Below, piece by piece: positions 26,293-33,684 of a stretch of 37,994 bases of DNA. The position numbers were made by a program, and so were the translations under genes. The notes beneath the pieces are model-generated. The model searched no databases, was not told the origin of the DNA, and saw only the letters and a list, made by a program, of their open reading frames with translations. Source of the stretch: Saprospiraceae bacterium (GTDB lineage: Bacteria; Bacteroidota; Bacteroidia; Chitinophagales; Saprospiraceae); contig JALVEE010000088.1 of the NCBI GenBank assembly GCA_027008645.1, positions 1 through 37,994 of the forward strand, written 5' to 3'. Each line of letters opens with the position of its first letter. The first letter of the stretch is position 1.

Positions 26293-26769
26293 TGTCGGCA
26301 AGAGAACATATCAAAAATTGGGCGTATTTCATTTTTTACGAGGACACCAACAGATTATATGCCAAATTTTTTCGAAATGCCCGTACCAATCAAATTTAGT
26401 GATGGGATCAACGATACCTTGATTGTGTATAATCAAAAAACTGTTGATGATACGCTATTCTTTTCATTTCCTGATTTTGAACCCACTTCAGCACAATTTG
26501 ATCCGGATTTGTGGTTATGTGCAAAACATACAATTAACAAAGAGAGTGTTCCTGTAAAAACTATACATTGGACAGGAGAAACTAATAGCCTTTGGAATAT
26601 TAGCACAAATTGGGATTGCGGAATACCCACATTGAATGATGATGTAGTGATACCAAAAAATACTCCTCAATGCATCTTGTTACACAATGGTTTTTGTAAT
26701 CATCTTAAAGTAGAAAATGGAGCACAGTTGTCAACGCCTATAGGAGCTATACTTCATGTAGGAGGTTGA
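26293..26769 (+). pseudogene. Fragment of a large secreted protein (M1-peptidase-like C-terminal domain plus beta module)
   Basis: The open frame runs from a stop at 26290 to a TGA at 26767-26769; the first ATG at 26359 gives 136 residues. It has no signal peptide and no recognisable start of a domain. The first part (FFEMPVPIKFSDGINDTLIV, FEPTSAQFDPDLWLC) reads like the C-terminal beta domain of exported M1-type aminopeptidases. The second part (IHWTGETNSLWNISTNWDCG, IPTLNDDVVIP) is a module common in secreted Bacteroidota proteins. It stops after ILHVGG, where intact homologues would continue to a T9SS sorting domain. Both ends therefore seem missing, and it is probably a leftover of a deleted gene. 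Expression cannot be excluded. Confidence 0.55.
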
Positions 26770-26795
26770 GTTTCAGGTATATGTTGATAAACAAA

Positions 26796-26829
26796 AAGAG
26801 ACCGCCTCATTAATTTGAAGCGGTCTCTT
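26796..26829 (-). terminator. tRNA-Phe terminator hairpin
   Basis: A 10-base perfect stem AAGAGACCGC (26796-26805) / GCGGTCTCTT (26820-26829), with a T run on the minus strand after it. It starts three bases beyond the tRNA 3' end, as expected for its terminator. It shares GACCGCCTC and TTGAAGCGGTC with the rplY terminator. Confidence 0.85.
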
Positions 26830-26831
26830 CG

Positions 26832-26904
26832 TGGTACCCCCAGGAATTGAACCAGGGACACCAGGATTTTCAGTCCTGTGCTCTACCAACTGAGCTAGGG
26901 TACC
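26832..26904 (-). tRNA. tRNA-Phe (anticodon GAA)
   Basis: A 73-base cloverleaf on the minus strand. The acceptor stem is GGTACCC/GGGTACC with discriminator A, the D-arm is GCTCAGTTGGTAGAGC, the anticodon loop contains GAA (complement of 26869-26871, at tRNA positions 34-36), and the T-arm contains GGTTCAATTCC. The 3' CCA is not encoded. It stands alone. The gene for its synthetase alpha subunit, pheS, is 8 kb to the right but is not linked by an operon. Confidence 0.96.
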
Positions 26905-26961
26905 ATGCTTTACTATACCTGTGTATAATTTTTCTAAGCGGCTGCAAAATTATACTCTTTT

Positions 26962-26995
26962 TTTGTAATTAACAAATATTTCTTTAGTATTTTTG
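26962..26995 (+). promoter_or_regulatory. Promoter of the MtfA-like/M16 operon (TTTG-N22-TATTTTTG)
   Basis: TTTG at 26962-26965 and TATTTTTG at 26988-26995 are spaced by 22 bases and lie 22 bases before the ATG at 27018. This matches the Bacteroidota promoter with a slightly long spacer, and predicts a leader of about 15 bases. Confidence 0.55.
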
Positions 26996-27017
26996 TAGTT
27001 TTTGTAAAAAAAATAAA

Positions 27018-27851
27018 ATGAAGATACATTCAATAACATCATTAATCAGTATTCCATTTGTATTTGCAGCTTTCTATTACGGATATTTAACTTTTGTTTT
27101 AGATGATCCTAACACTTTTATATATTTCTTTATTTCAGTATTAATCGCAATAATTTTGCATGTTTTTCAACCTCAAATCGATTATTACTGGTATTCAAAA
27201 CACCCTCAAAGATTACAGGACAAAGAACAAGAGATTCTTCGATTGACTTCTACTTACTATAATTCATTGAGCGAAGAAGATAAAAAGATTTTTGAGAATC
27301 GAGTGTATATTTTTATGAGAGCTAAAGAATTCAAATGGGTCAGAGAGGAGCAAAAAGATCTTCCTGTTGATATGAAGTTGATTATTGCAGCCAATGCTAT
27401 TCAGCTAACTTTACGAAAAGAAGATTTTTTATACGACAATTACGATTATTATTTTGCATACAATCACCCTTTTCCCACTCCTGAAATGCAATTTTTACAT
27501 TCGGTAGAAGTCAATCATGAAGACAAAATGGCAATATTCAATATAGAATTTTTGATGCAAGCTCAAAACATAAATAATAAGATATTTAATATCGGTTTAT
27601 TCGCTTTTGCAGAAATATTCTTAAAACTTAATGAAAGGATAAGTTTTTCAAGTCTTGATAAAAATCAATTTTGGCAAGACATGGAAAAGGTTTCGGGTAT
27701 CAGTAAAGATTCTGTCATCAGTCATATTGGATATGAACCAAAATCATTGTATCCTGTTATGATTACAATCTTTTTTATGTTTCCAAAGAGTTTTGAAGCT
27801 CTTCTTCCAAAGAGATTTGAAGAATTAAGTAATGTTTTCTTAAAGAAATGA
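27018..27851 (+). CDS. Membrane-anchored MtfA/M90-like protein lacking the zinc motif
   Basis: A 277-residue protein with two membrane helices (about 7-27 and 33-50), then a soluble domain that I align with the MtfA/M90 peptidase family: SLSEEDKKIFENRVYIFM (83-100), MKLIIAANAIQLTL (119-132) and EPKSLYPVMITIFFMFPKSF (240-259), matching the DPAECFAVLSEYFF region of MtfA. Where MtfA has NLIIHEVAHKLD with the zinc-binding HExxH, this protein has NIGLFAFAEIFL (191-202): both His and the Glu are replaced. It should therefore not be a zinc peptidase. E. coli MtfA also binds the glucose regulator Mlc, so a binding role is possible. It is the first gene of a three-gene operon, with the next gene one base after its stop. 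Confidence 0.72.
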   Translation: MKIHSITSLISIPFVFAAFYYGYLTFVLDDPNTFIYFFISVLIAIILHVFQPQIDYYWYSKHPQRLQDKEQEILRLTSTYYNSLSEEDKKIFENRVYIFMRAKEFKWVREEQKDLPVDMKLIIAANAIQLTLRKEDFLYDNYDYYFAYNHPFPTPEMQFLHSVEVNHEDKMAIFNIEFLMQAQNINNKIFNIGLFAFAEIFLKLNERISFSSLDKNQFWQDMEKVSGISKDSVISHIGYEPKSLYPVMITIFFMFPKSFEALLPKRFEELSNVFLKK

Positions 27852-27852
27852 T

Positions 27853-29130
27853 ATGAGTATAGAGATACCGGCAGTACATCAAGTTTCAATATTCAAAATA
27901 CCTGAATACAAGACGATAATATTAGACAATGGTATTCCGGTTCATATATTACAAGCTCCTGAACCGGACGTCGTTAGGATGGATGTGGTTTTTGATGCAG
28001 GTAGAATTCATGAAAACGGAAGAGCCATTGCCAAAACAACATCGGTATTATTGCGGGAAGGAACTAAGAAAATGACTTCTGCCCGGATTGCAAAATCATT
28101 GGATTTTTTCGGTGCTTCTCTCACTTCAGACGCCTCTATGGATACTGCAACTGTCCAGGTTCATTGTATGGGGAAGTATTTTGAAGAAGTACTTACTATA
28201 TTGGATGATATATTGAAAAATCCGTCTTTTCCCGATGATGAGCTCTCTAAATTTAAAATAAGGATTTTGGAAAAATTAGAAGTGGAATTGTCGAAGAATG
28301 AGGTTTTGGCTTACAGGCATTTTACTGAAAAAATATTTGGAGCCGGTCATCCGTATGGCTACAATACGATGCCGGAAGACTACAAAGCAATAAGGACAAA
28401 TCAATTGGTCGAACATCATAAAAAAAATTATACAGCAAATAAATGTAAGATATTTATAACCGGGAATATTGATGAGAATAAAATAAAACTTATCAACAAG
28501 ACTTTGGGGTATATTGATAAAACCCCTGTAGTGGATAGTAAAATTGAATATAAAAAGCCAATTGAATCAGTTGGTGTTAGCAAATACAATACCGAAAGAA
28601 TACATCAAACAGCGATAAGAATCGGAAGAAAATTGTTTTCGAGAAATCACAAAGATTATGCTGGGATGTATTTATTAAATACCATTTTAGGGGGATATTT
28701 CGGTTCCAGATTGAGCTCCAATATAAGGGAAGATAAGGGATATACTTATGGCATTTATTCCACAATAGATATGATGATAAAGGATGGATATTTTATGATA
28801 AGTACGGATGTTGGAAGTCAATATTTGGAGGATACTTTAAGCGAAATTTACAAGGAAATAGATATTTTGAAAACTGAGAAAATTGATGAAGAGGAACTTC
28901 AATTGGTGAAAAACTATATTAAAGGAAACTTTCTTTCATTGATAAATGGAAATCTTAATTCTTTGAATATTATCAAAACGGTCGAATTGGCAGGATTGGA
29001 TAAATCTTTTTACACGGATTTTGTAGATGAAATCAGCAATATGAATGCAGACCATTTAATGGCTTTGGCAAATAAATATTTGAATAAAGAAGATTTTGTT
29101 GAAATACAAGTGGGAGACACAAAAAGATAG
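27853..29130 (+). CDS. Inactive M16-family peptidase homologue
   Basis: A 425-residue M16B-type protein with both M16 halves. In the place of the zinc motif HxxEH it has KTTSV (residues 61-65, just before LLREGT), so it cannot bind zinc in the usual way. The C-terminal half keeps the substrate-handling R/Y motif in GSRLSSNIREDKGYTYGIYS. This is the pattern of the non-catalytic subunit of M16B heterodimers. The catalytic partner is probably the M16 peptidase at 19951-21186, although the two genes are not adjacent. It lies one base from the MtfA-like gene upstream and one base from a small protein gene downstream. Confidence 0.9.
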   Translation: MSIEIPAVHQVSIFKIPEYKTIILDNGIPVHILQAPEPDVVRMDVVFDAGRIHENGRAIAKTTSVLLREGTKKMTSARIAKSLDFFGASLTSDASMDTATVQVHCMGKYFEEVLTILDDILKNPSFPDDELSKFKIRILEKLEVELSKNEVLAYRHFTEKIFGAGHPYGYNTMPEDYKAIRTNQLVEHHKKNYTANKCKIFITGNIDENKIKLINKTLGYIDKTPVVDSKIEYKKPIESVGVSKYNTERIHQTAIRIGRKLFSRNHKDYAGMYLLNTILGGYFGSRLSSNIREDKGYTYGIYSTIDMMIKDGYFMISTDVGSQYLEDTLSEIYKEIDILKTEKIDEEELQLVKNYIKGNFLSLINGNLNSLNIIKTVELAGLDKSFYTDFVDEISNMNADHLMALANKYLNKEDFVEIQVGDTKR

Positions 29131-29131
29131 T

Positions 29132-29503
29132 ATGGAAAATTGGGAATTGAATTTTAAATGGTTAAAACTTCAACATTTTATTAGGGACAAATTTGAGATG
29201 GAAGTATTACCAAATATAGACACGGTACTTTTTTTGGTAGGTATTCAGAAATTGGGTAAGATGCAGGAAGATTATACAAAGGAGGATAAATTGAGTATTA
29301 CAACTCTTGGAATGTGTGAAGTTCTAAAGCAAGATGGTTATTTTGTAGAAACAGGAGTTGACGATGAGGGGTGGCCGGTTTGGGATGAATTGAAACCATT
29401 TGAACCCGAATCTGATATAAAGGGGCAGGAAATACTAAAGATAAACGCAATAGATTATTTTGAGAGATATTATGACTTAAAAGAATTTAATGATGATGTA
29501 TAG
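29132..29503 (+). CDS. Small uncharacterised protein, third gene of the M16-like operon
   Basis: A 123-residue acidic protein with no signal peptide and no membrane helix. The ATG at 29132, one base after the M16 stop, gives the start MENWELNFKWLKLQHFIRDK; an in-frame start at 29096 would overlap the M16 gene and is not needed. Visible features are IDTVLFLVGIQKLGK near 30-44, a charged helix, LSITTLGMCEVLKQDGYFV near 55-73, and GWPVWDEL. The composition is that of a conserved housekeeping protein, but I do not recognise a named family. Position suggests a link with the two peptidase-like proteins upstream. A 118-base gap without a clear terminator follows. Confidence 0.75.
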   Translation: MENWELNFKWLKLQHFIRDKFEMEVLPNIDTVLFLVGIQKLGKMQEDYTKEDKLSITTLGMCEVLKQDGYFVETGVDDEGWPVWDELKPFEPESDIKGQEILKINAIDYFERYYDLKEFNDDV

Positions 29504-29621
29504 CAATTATTGTCTGCACGAAAACACTAAATAGTTTTGTTATAAAAAAATATTTCTACTGATTTTATGTTATAAATAACTATTGTTGTATGTTGCATTT
29601 TAAAATTAAATAGATTAAAAA

Positions 29622-30266
29622 ATGAAAAACTTATTGCCTATTCTATTTTTGGTAACTATTTTATTTGCAAGTAGCTGTAAAAAAGGGAAAAGACAAGCGG
29701 TTATTGAAACAAAATTTGGAAACATTACAGTAGAATTATCCGATTCAACCCCAATACACAGGGATAATTTTATCAAATTGGTAAATGATGGGTTTTATGA
29801 CGGTCTTTTGTTTCACAGGGTGATTAGTGACTTTATGATACAAGGGGGTGATCCGGAATCAAAAGATGCACCGATAAGCAAAAGGCTCGGAGCAAATGGT
29901 CCCGGATATACAATTTCTCCGGAATTAAAAGGGCTTTTGCATTATAGGGGAGCATTGGCATCTGCGAGAAAAGGCCCTAAAGGAAATCCTGACTCAGGTT
30001 CACAGTTTTATTTGGTTCAAGGCAAAAAACAGTTGACTGAAGAGGATTTGAAGAAAGCCGAGCAATACAATAAGCTTACATATACCGACGAAGAGAAAGC
30101 TAAATATCTAAAAGAGGGAGGATATCCGTTTTTAGACAATAATTACACGGTCTTTGGGTATGTGATTGATGGAATGGATGTAATAGACAAGATCGCAAAT
30201 GTAAAAAAAGTACCGGGAGACAGACCCGCGGAAAATATTGCTATGAAAATTAAAATGATAAATTAA
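29622..30266 (+). CDS. Cyclophilin-type peptidyl-prolyl isomerase lipoprotein
   Basis: A 214-residue lipoprotein. The N-terminus ILFLVTILFASSCKK has a lipobox with the acylated Cys at about residue 19, so the protein is probably anchored to the outer or inner membrane facing the periplasm. The rest is a cyclophilin domain: ETKFGNITVELSD, LLFHRVISDFMIQGGDP with the catalytic Arg, Phe and Gln, GSQFYLVQG, and YTVFGYVIDGMDVIDKIA. An insertion after GSQFYLV, containing KKQLTEEDLKKAEQYNKLTY, is typical of Bacteroidota periplasmic cyclophilins. It helps fold exported proteins by prolyl isomerisation. A paralogue fused to a PKD domain follows four bases downstream. Confidence 0.94.
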   Translation: MKNLLPILFLVTILFASSCKKGKRQAVIETKFGNITVELSDSTPIHRDNFIKLVNDGFYDGLLFHRVISDFMIQGGDPESKDAPISKRLGANGPGYTISPELKGLLHYRGALASARKGPKGNPDSGSQFYLVQGKKQLTEEDLKKAEQYNKLTYTDEEKAKYLKEGGYPFLDNNYTVFGYVIDGMDVIDKIANVKKVPGDRPAENIAMKIKMIN

Positions 30267-30270
30267 ATTT

Positions 30271-31158
30271 ATGAAGAGAATAATATATTTTGTTTTTGCT
30301 GTTGTACTGGCATCATCTTGTAATCGACCAATCGCAAAATTTGTGGTGGAAAATAGTGACAATGCGAATGCTCCTGCAAAAATCAAATTCAAAAACGAAT
30401 CAAAAAAAGCCGAAGAGTTTTATTGGGACTTTGGTGATGGTGACACATCCTCTGTTGATAATCCGGAACATAAATATTTAATGTCCGGAAATTATACGGT
30501 TGAGTTGGTGGCAAAAAAAGGCAAAAAGATATCCAAGACGAAAAAAAAGGTTCATATACAAGCTCCTGTTGTGTGTTTGGTATTAATAGAAACTCCATAT
30601 GGTGATATGGAAGTAGAGCTTTATGATGAAACACCAAAACACAGGGATAATTTTATTAAATTGGCTGAAAAAGGATTTTATGACGGACTATTGTTTCATA
30701 GGGTTATCGATGGATTTATGATACAAGGGGGAGACCCCAATTCAAAAAATGCCCCAAAGGATAAAAGACTTGGTTCAGGTGGTCCGGGATACCAAATAGA
30801 TGCAGAGTTTAATCCTGATTTGATACATCTAAAGGGAGCGTTATCTGCTGCGAGAATGGGTGACAATGTCAATCCGGAGAAAAAATCTTCAGGTTCTCAA
30901 TTTTTTATTGTTCAAGGCTCAAAACTCACAGATGCACAACTAAAACAAATCGAGCAAAGAAAAGGAATTCATTACACAGAAAAGCAAAAGAAAGAATACA
31001 AGCAAATAGGTGGTACACCGTTTTTGGATGGAGATTATACTGTATTTGGTAGAGTAATCAGTGGCTTGGATGTAATAGATAAAATTGCAAAAGTTAAAAA
31101 GAACAGGGCTGATAGACCTGTTGAAGATATTTGGATGAAAATAAAAGTTATAAAATAA
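30271..31158 (+). CDS. PKD domain-cyclophilin fusion lipoprotein
   Basis: A 295-residue lipoprotein: signal and lipobox (VLASSCNR, Cys at about residue 17), then a PKD domain at about 20-95 (AEEFYWDFGDGDTSSVDNPEHKYL is the diagnostic WDFGDG strand with the His-Tyr turn), and a cyclophilin domain from about 105 to the end (LLFHRVIDGFMIQGGDP, GSQFFIVQG, YTVFGRVISGLDVIDKIA). The active-site Arg, Phe and Gln are kept. It is clearly a paralogue of the preceding gene with a PKD module inserted after the lipobox. PKD domains usually mediate protein or polysaccharide contacts, so the module may place the isomerase on surface proteins. polyP glucokinase follows two bases later. Confidence 0.93.
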   Translation: MKRIIYFVFAVVLASSCNRPIAKFVVENSDNANAPAKIKFKNESKKAEEFYWDFGDGDTSSVDNPEHKYLMSGNYTVELVAKKGKKISKTKKKVHIQAPVVCLVLIETPYGDMEVELYDETPKHRDNFIKLAEKGFYDGLLFHRVIDGFMIQGGDPNSKNAPKDKRLGSGGPGYQIDAEFNPDLIHLKGALSAARMGDNVNPEKKSSGSQFFIVQGSKLTDAQLKQIEQRKGIHYTEKQKKEYKQIGGTPFLDGDYTVFGRVISGLDVIDKIAKVKKNRADRPVEDIWMKIKVIK

Positions 31159-31160
31159 TT

Positions 31161-31910
31161 ATGGAAATACTGGGATTAGATATTGGTGGTACAGGAATCA
31201 AAGGTGCTATTGTAAATACAAAAACAGGAGAGTTATTGACAGAAAGAGTGAGGGTGCTTACCCCACAGCCATCTACTGCTGAAAATATGGCATTGACAAT
31301 AAAGGAGATAATTGATAAATTAGACTATAAAGGTGAGTATATCGGTGTTGGTTTTCCCACATTGATAAGAGACGGCATAGTCCAATTCACATCCAATATT
31401 GACAAATCTTGGTTGCACGTTGATATAGCGAAAAAATTTGAAGAACTGATAGGCTTTAAGTTTTTTCCTTTAAACGATGCTGATGCTGCGGGTATTGCAG
31501 AAGCTGTTTACGGTAAAACAAAGGACAGAAAAGGTCTGGTATTGTTCTTGACCATCGGTACCGGTATAGGTTCCGCATTGATATATGACGGCAAGTTGAT
31601 ACCCAATTCGGAATTCGGAAAAGTAGAATTCAAAGGAGATGTTGCAGAGGCTTATGCTTCCAATAAAACAAGAAAAGAAAAACAATTGTCGTGGAAAAAA
31701 TTTGGAAAAAACTTAAATGAATATCTAAATTATCTCGATATGTTACTGTCTCCCTCTGCCTTTATTTTGGGAGGTGGCGTAAGTAAAAAATTGGAAAAAT
31801 ATGCTCCATATTTAACTATTGAAGTTCCGGTTATCCCCTCTGAATTTTTAAACGCTGCCGGAGTAATAGGTGCTGCGTATTATGCATCTAAAGAAGTAGA
31901 GAGTAAGTAG
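31161..31910 (+). CDS. ppgK: Polyphosphate glucokinase (ROK family)
   Basis: A 249-residue ROK-family kinase. The phosphate-binding start ILGLDIGGTGIKGAIV, then VGFPTLIRDG, NIDKSWL, PLNDADAAGIAEAVYG, LFLTIGTGIGSALIYDG, PNSEFGKVEF and ILGGGVSKK follow the pattern of polyphosphate glucokinases, which phosphorylate glucose using inorganic polyphosphate (often also ATP). The start ATG at 31161 gives MEILGLDIGG; an in-frame ATG at 31131 lies inside the preceding gene and is not supported. Length agrees with the short PpgK form. It may be co-transcribed with the cyclophilin genes. The phosphoryl donor cannot be proved from sequence. Confidence 0.88.
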   Translation: MEILGLDIGGTGIKGAIVNTKTGELLTERVRVLTPQPSTAENMALTIKEIIDKLDYKGEYIGVGFPTLIRDGIVQFTSNIDKSWLHVDIAKKFEELIGFKFFPLNDADAAGIAEAVYGKTKDRKGLVLFLTIGTGIGSALIYDGKLIPNSEFGKVEFKGDVAEAYASNKTRKEKQLSWKKFGKNLNEYLNYLDMLLSPSAFILGGGVSKKLEKYAPYLTIEVPVIPSEFLNAAGVIGAAYYASKEVESK

Positions 31911-32382
31911 TAGTACTCAAAGGTATCAGTTCTTTATGTTGTGTATTGTTGAGAGGTCAGAGACCTTCAACTCGAATGGGCTTCTTCTCTTCGTAAAACT
32001 ACGCTCCAACATTGAGTCAAAGTGTCTTCTACCTCTTGGCGAAAAAGCTTATCCAGTCGATAAGAGGTTAAAAACCTTTATCTCAAAGTGACAACACCTC
32101 TTGACTAAACATCTCTCAATGTACTGATCCAAAGCATCTTCTGCCACTTGGTGGAAAATATACTCAGGACTCTCTAATATTCCTGCTTTACTAATGACAA
32201 TCCTTTCTTGGTCATATATTTTAGAGAGTTCAGTCCAGCTGAACATAGGTATCAACTCAAAGGCATGTCACTAAAACATGGTTAAAAATGAATACTGTTT
32301 TTCTTGAAGGCATTAATTTATATACTTTTTATTTCCCCTTTTGTGTAACACTTATCTATTATTTGCGTATCTTGGTTATAGA
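31911..32382. other. Intergenic region with a diverged tandem repeat
   Basis: 472 bases between ppgK and the ECF sigma gene. Most of it is the diverged tandem repeat described separately. A 68-codon minus-strand frame (32049-32255, starting MIPMFSWTEL) crosses one repeat unit but has no recognisable product. Just before the sigma gene there is TATTATTTG (from about 32357), a -7-like box with a three-base spacer. Confidence 0.5.
31949..32158. repeat. Two diverged tandem copies of a ~100-base unit
   Basis: 31949-32044 and 32059-32158 align along their length with only small gaps: shared landmarks are AGAGGT near the start, CTCTT in the middle, and CAAAG..TCTTCT.CC.CTTGG.G.AAAA at the end. By eye about two thirds of positions agree. 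Read on the minus strand, both copies give charged peptide-like segments, but the second is broken by stops. This may be a decayed duplicated gene segment or a repeat element. Confidence 0.5.
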
Positions 32383-32931
32383 ATGCGATATGATAAAACA
32401 GATATTGATTATTTGATAGCTGAAAGTAAAAAAGGTAACAGCAGAGCTCAATTTAATCTATACAATAGGTATTGTAATAGTATGTTCAATACAGCCTACC
32501 GTATAGTTTATGATAAACAAGAGGCTGAAAACATAATGCAAGATGCTTTTTTGTCAGCTTTTACTAAATTAGATAAATACAAAAGTGAATTTAGTTTTGG
32601 TTCTTGGTTAAAAAGGATTGTAATAAACAGGTCAATTAGTCATTTGAGAAGCAGAAAAAATTACAATCAACTATTTGATTCAACTGCTATTTATTTGGAT
32701 GATATGATGCAGGAAAAGACTGTGGATTATACAAATACAGGAGTGAAGCAAATAATTGAGAATATGAAAAAATTGAGTGATAGTTATCGAACAGTGTTAA
32801 GTTTGAATCTAATTGAAGGATATAATTATGAGGAAATATCTGAAATACTTGGAATTTCTAATCAAAACTGTAGAACTATTGCTTCAAGAGCAAAGGCAAA
32901 ACTTAGACAATTGATAATTCAAAATAACTAA
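32383..32931 (+). CDS. ECF-family RNA polymerase sigma factor
   Basis: A 182-residue sigma-70-family factor of the extracytoplasmic type. Region 2 spans about residues 10-80 (SRAQFNLYNRYCNSMFNTAY, YDKQEAENIMQDAFLSAF, KYKSEFSFGSWLKRIVINRS). Region 4 is near 125-178 (LSDSYRTVLSLNLIEGYNYE, then EISEILGISNQNCRTIASRA). The ATG at 32383 gives MRYDKTDIDYLIAESK; a TTG start at 32341 would add 14 hydrophobic residues not seen in the family and overlaps the likely promoter. The gene for a membrane HEAT-repeat protein starts one base after its stop, in the position of an anti-sigma factor. Confidence 0.92.
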   Translation: MRYDKTDIDYLIAESKKGNSRAQFNLYNRYCNSMFNTAYRIVYDKQEAENIMQDAFLSAFTKLDKYKSEFSFGSWLKRIVINRSISHLRSRKNYNQLFDSTAIYLDDMMQEKTVDYTNTGVKQIIENMKKLSDSYRTVLSLNLIEGYNYEEISEILGISNQNCRTIASRAKAKLRQLIIQNN

Positions 32932-32932
32932 C

Positions 32933-33598
32933 ATGAGCAACTACATTAGTTTGGAAAAAATATTCAAAGAAAATAGAAAGGATTTTGATATAGAAAAACT
33001 TACTGATGGTCATGAAGAAAGATTCAAAGAAAAACTATTGAACTTTGAGGATAGACATAATAAAGAGAAAGTAATAAATTGGAAGTATATAGCTATTGCC
33101 GCTTCGATTGCTTTTATTTTGATGAGTATGGTAAGTATTTATAATTACGGTAAAAACAATGCTATATTAGCTTTGGTAAAATCTGATAGAAACATGTATA
33201 GACAGGATATGGTTTTGTCTATGATGGAGAGTCAATCTCCAAGCAAAAGACTAAAAGCAGTAAATTATATAGAAGAATATAGTGATCCTGATGATGAAAT
33301 TATATCAGCACTTATTAAAACTTTGTCTAGAGATGACAACTCCAATGTTAGGCTATCAACTGCATTGGGTTTATATAAATTTGCTTATAGAAAAGATGTG
33401 AGAAAGGCATTAGCCGAAGCGTTGATATATGAAAAAGATCCAAATGTTCAGTTGGAACTAATCAATATTTTAGTCGCAATAAAAGACAAATCGGCGATAG
33501 AGACTATGGAAAAAATGCTAGGAAAGAAAGATGTTCATGATTTTGTCAAGGATCAAATCGAAAGGGGAATAACGGAAATTAATTTCAAAAAGATATAA
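32933..33598 (+). CDS. Membrane HEAT-repeat protein, putative anti-sigma factor
   Basis: A 221-residue protein. The cytoplasmic N-terminus (1-48) contains LTDGHEERFKEKL, resembling the short GHxxRF motif at the start of many Bacteroidota anti-sigma-like proteins. One membrane helix spans about 50-70. The outer part (about 80-221) consists of HEAT-like helical repeats (LIKTLSRDDNSNVRLSTALG, LAEALIYEKDPNVQLELINI). The gene is one base from the ECF sigma gene, so it is probably its anti-sigma factor, holding sigma at the membrane through the N-terminal segment while the periplasmic HEAT repeats sense a signal. That mechanism is inferred. No classical zinc anti-sigma motif is present. Confidence 0.72.
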   Translation: MSNYISLEKIFKENRKDFDIEKLTDGHEERFKEKLLNFEDRHNKEKVINWKYIAIAASIAFILMSMVSIYNYGKNNAILALVKSDRNMYRQDMVLSMMESQSPSKRLKAVNYIEEYSDPDDEIISALIKTLSRDDNSNVRLSTALGLYKFAYRKDVRKALAEALIYEKDPNVQLELINILVAIKDKSAIETMEKMLGKKDVHDFVKDQIERGITEINFKKI

Positions 33599-33611
33599 TT
33601 AAATAAAGTTG

Positions 33612-33684
33612 TGAGTCTGCACCGGTAAAAGAGTTTTATCATATCATACGTTTTCTTGAAGCCACTTGGTAGACTCATTTTTTT
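33612..33684 (+). terminator. Hairpin with T run between the anti-sigma and DUF4097 genes
   Basis: TGAGTCT (33612-33618) pairs with AGACTCA (33671-33677), with CC/GG pairs continuing inside, and is followed by seven T. The loop is long (52 bases). It may be a partial terminator that lowers expression of the downstream gene, or the end of the sigma operon. Confidence 0.5.

Noticed and set aside
32049-32255. Minus-strand 68-residue frame as a gene
   Set aside because: It crosses a diverged tandem repeat whose sister copy is broken by stops, has no recognised product, and has no promoter.
32341-32382. TTG start for the ECF sigma factor at 32341
   Set aside because: It adds 14 hydrophobic residues unlike the family and covers the likely promoter; ATG at 32383 fits better.
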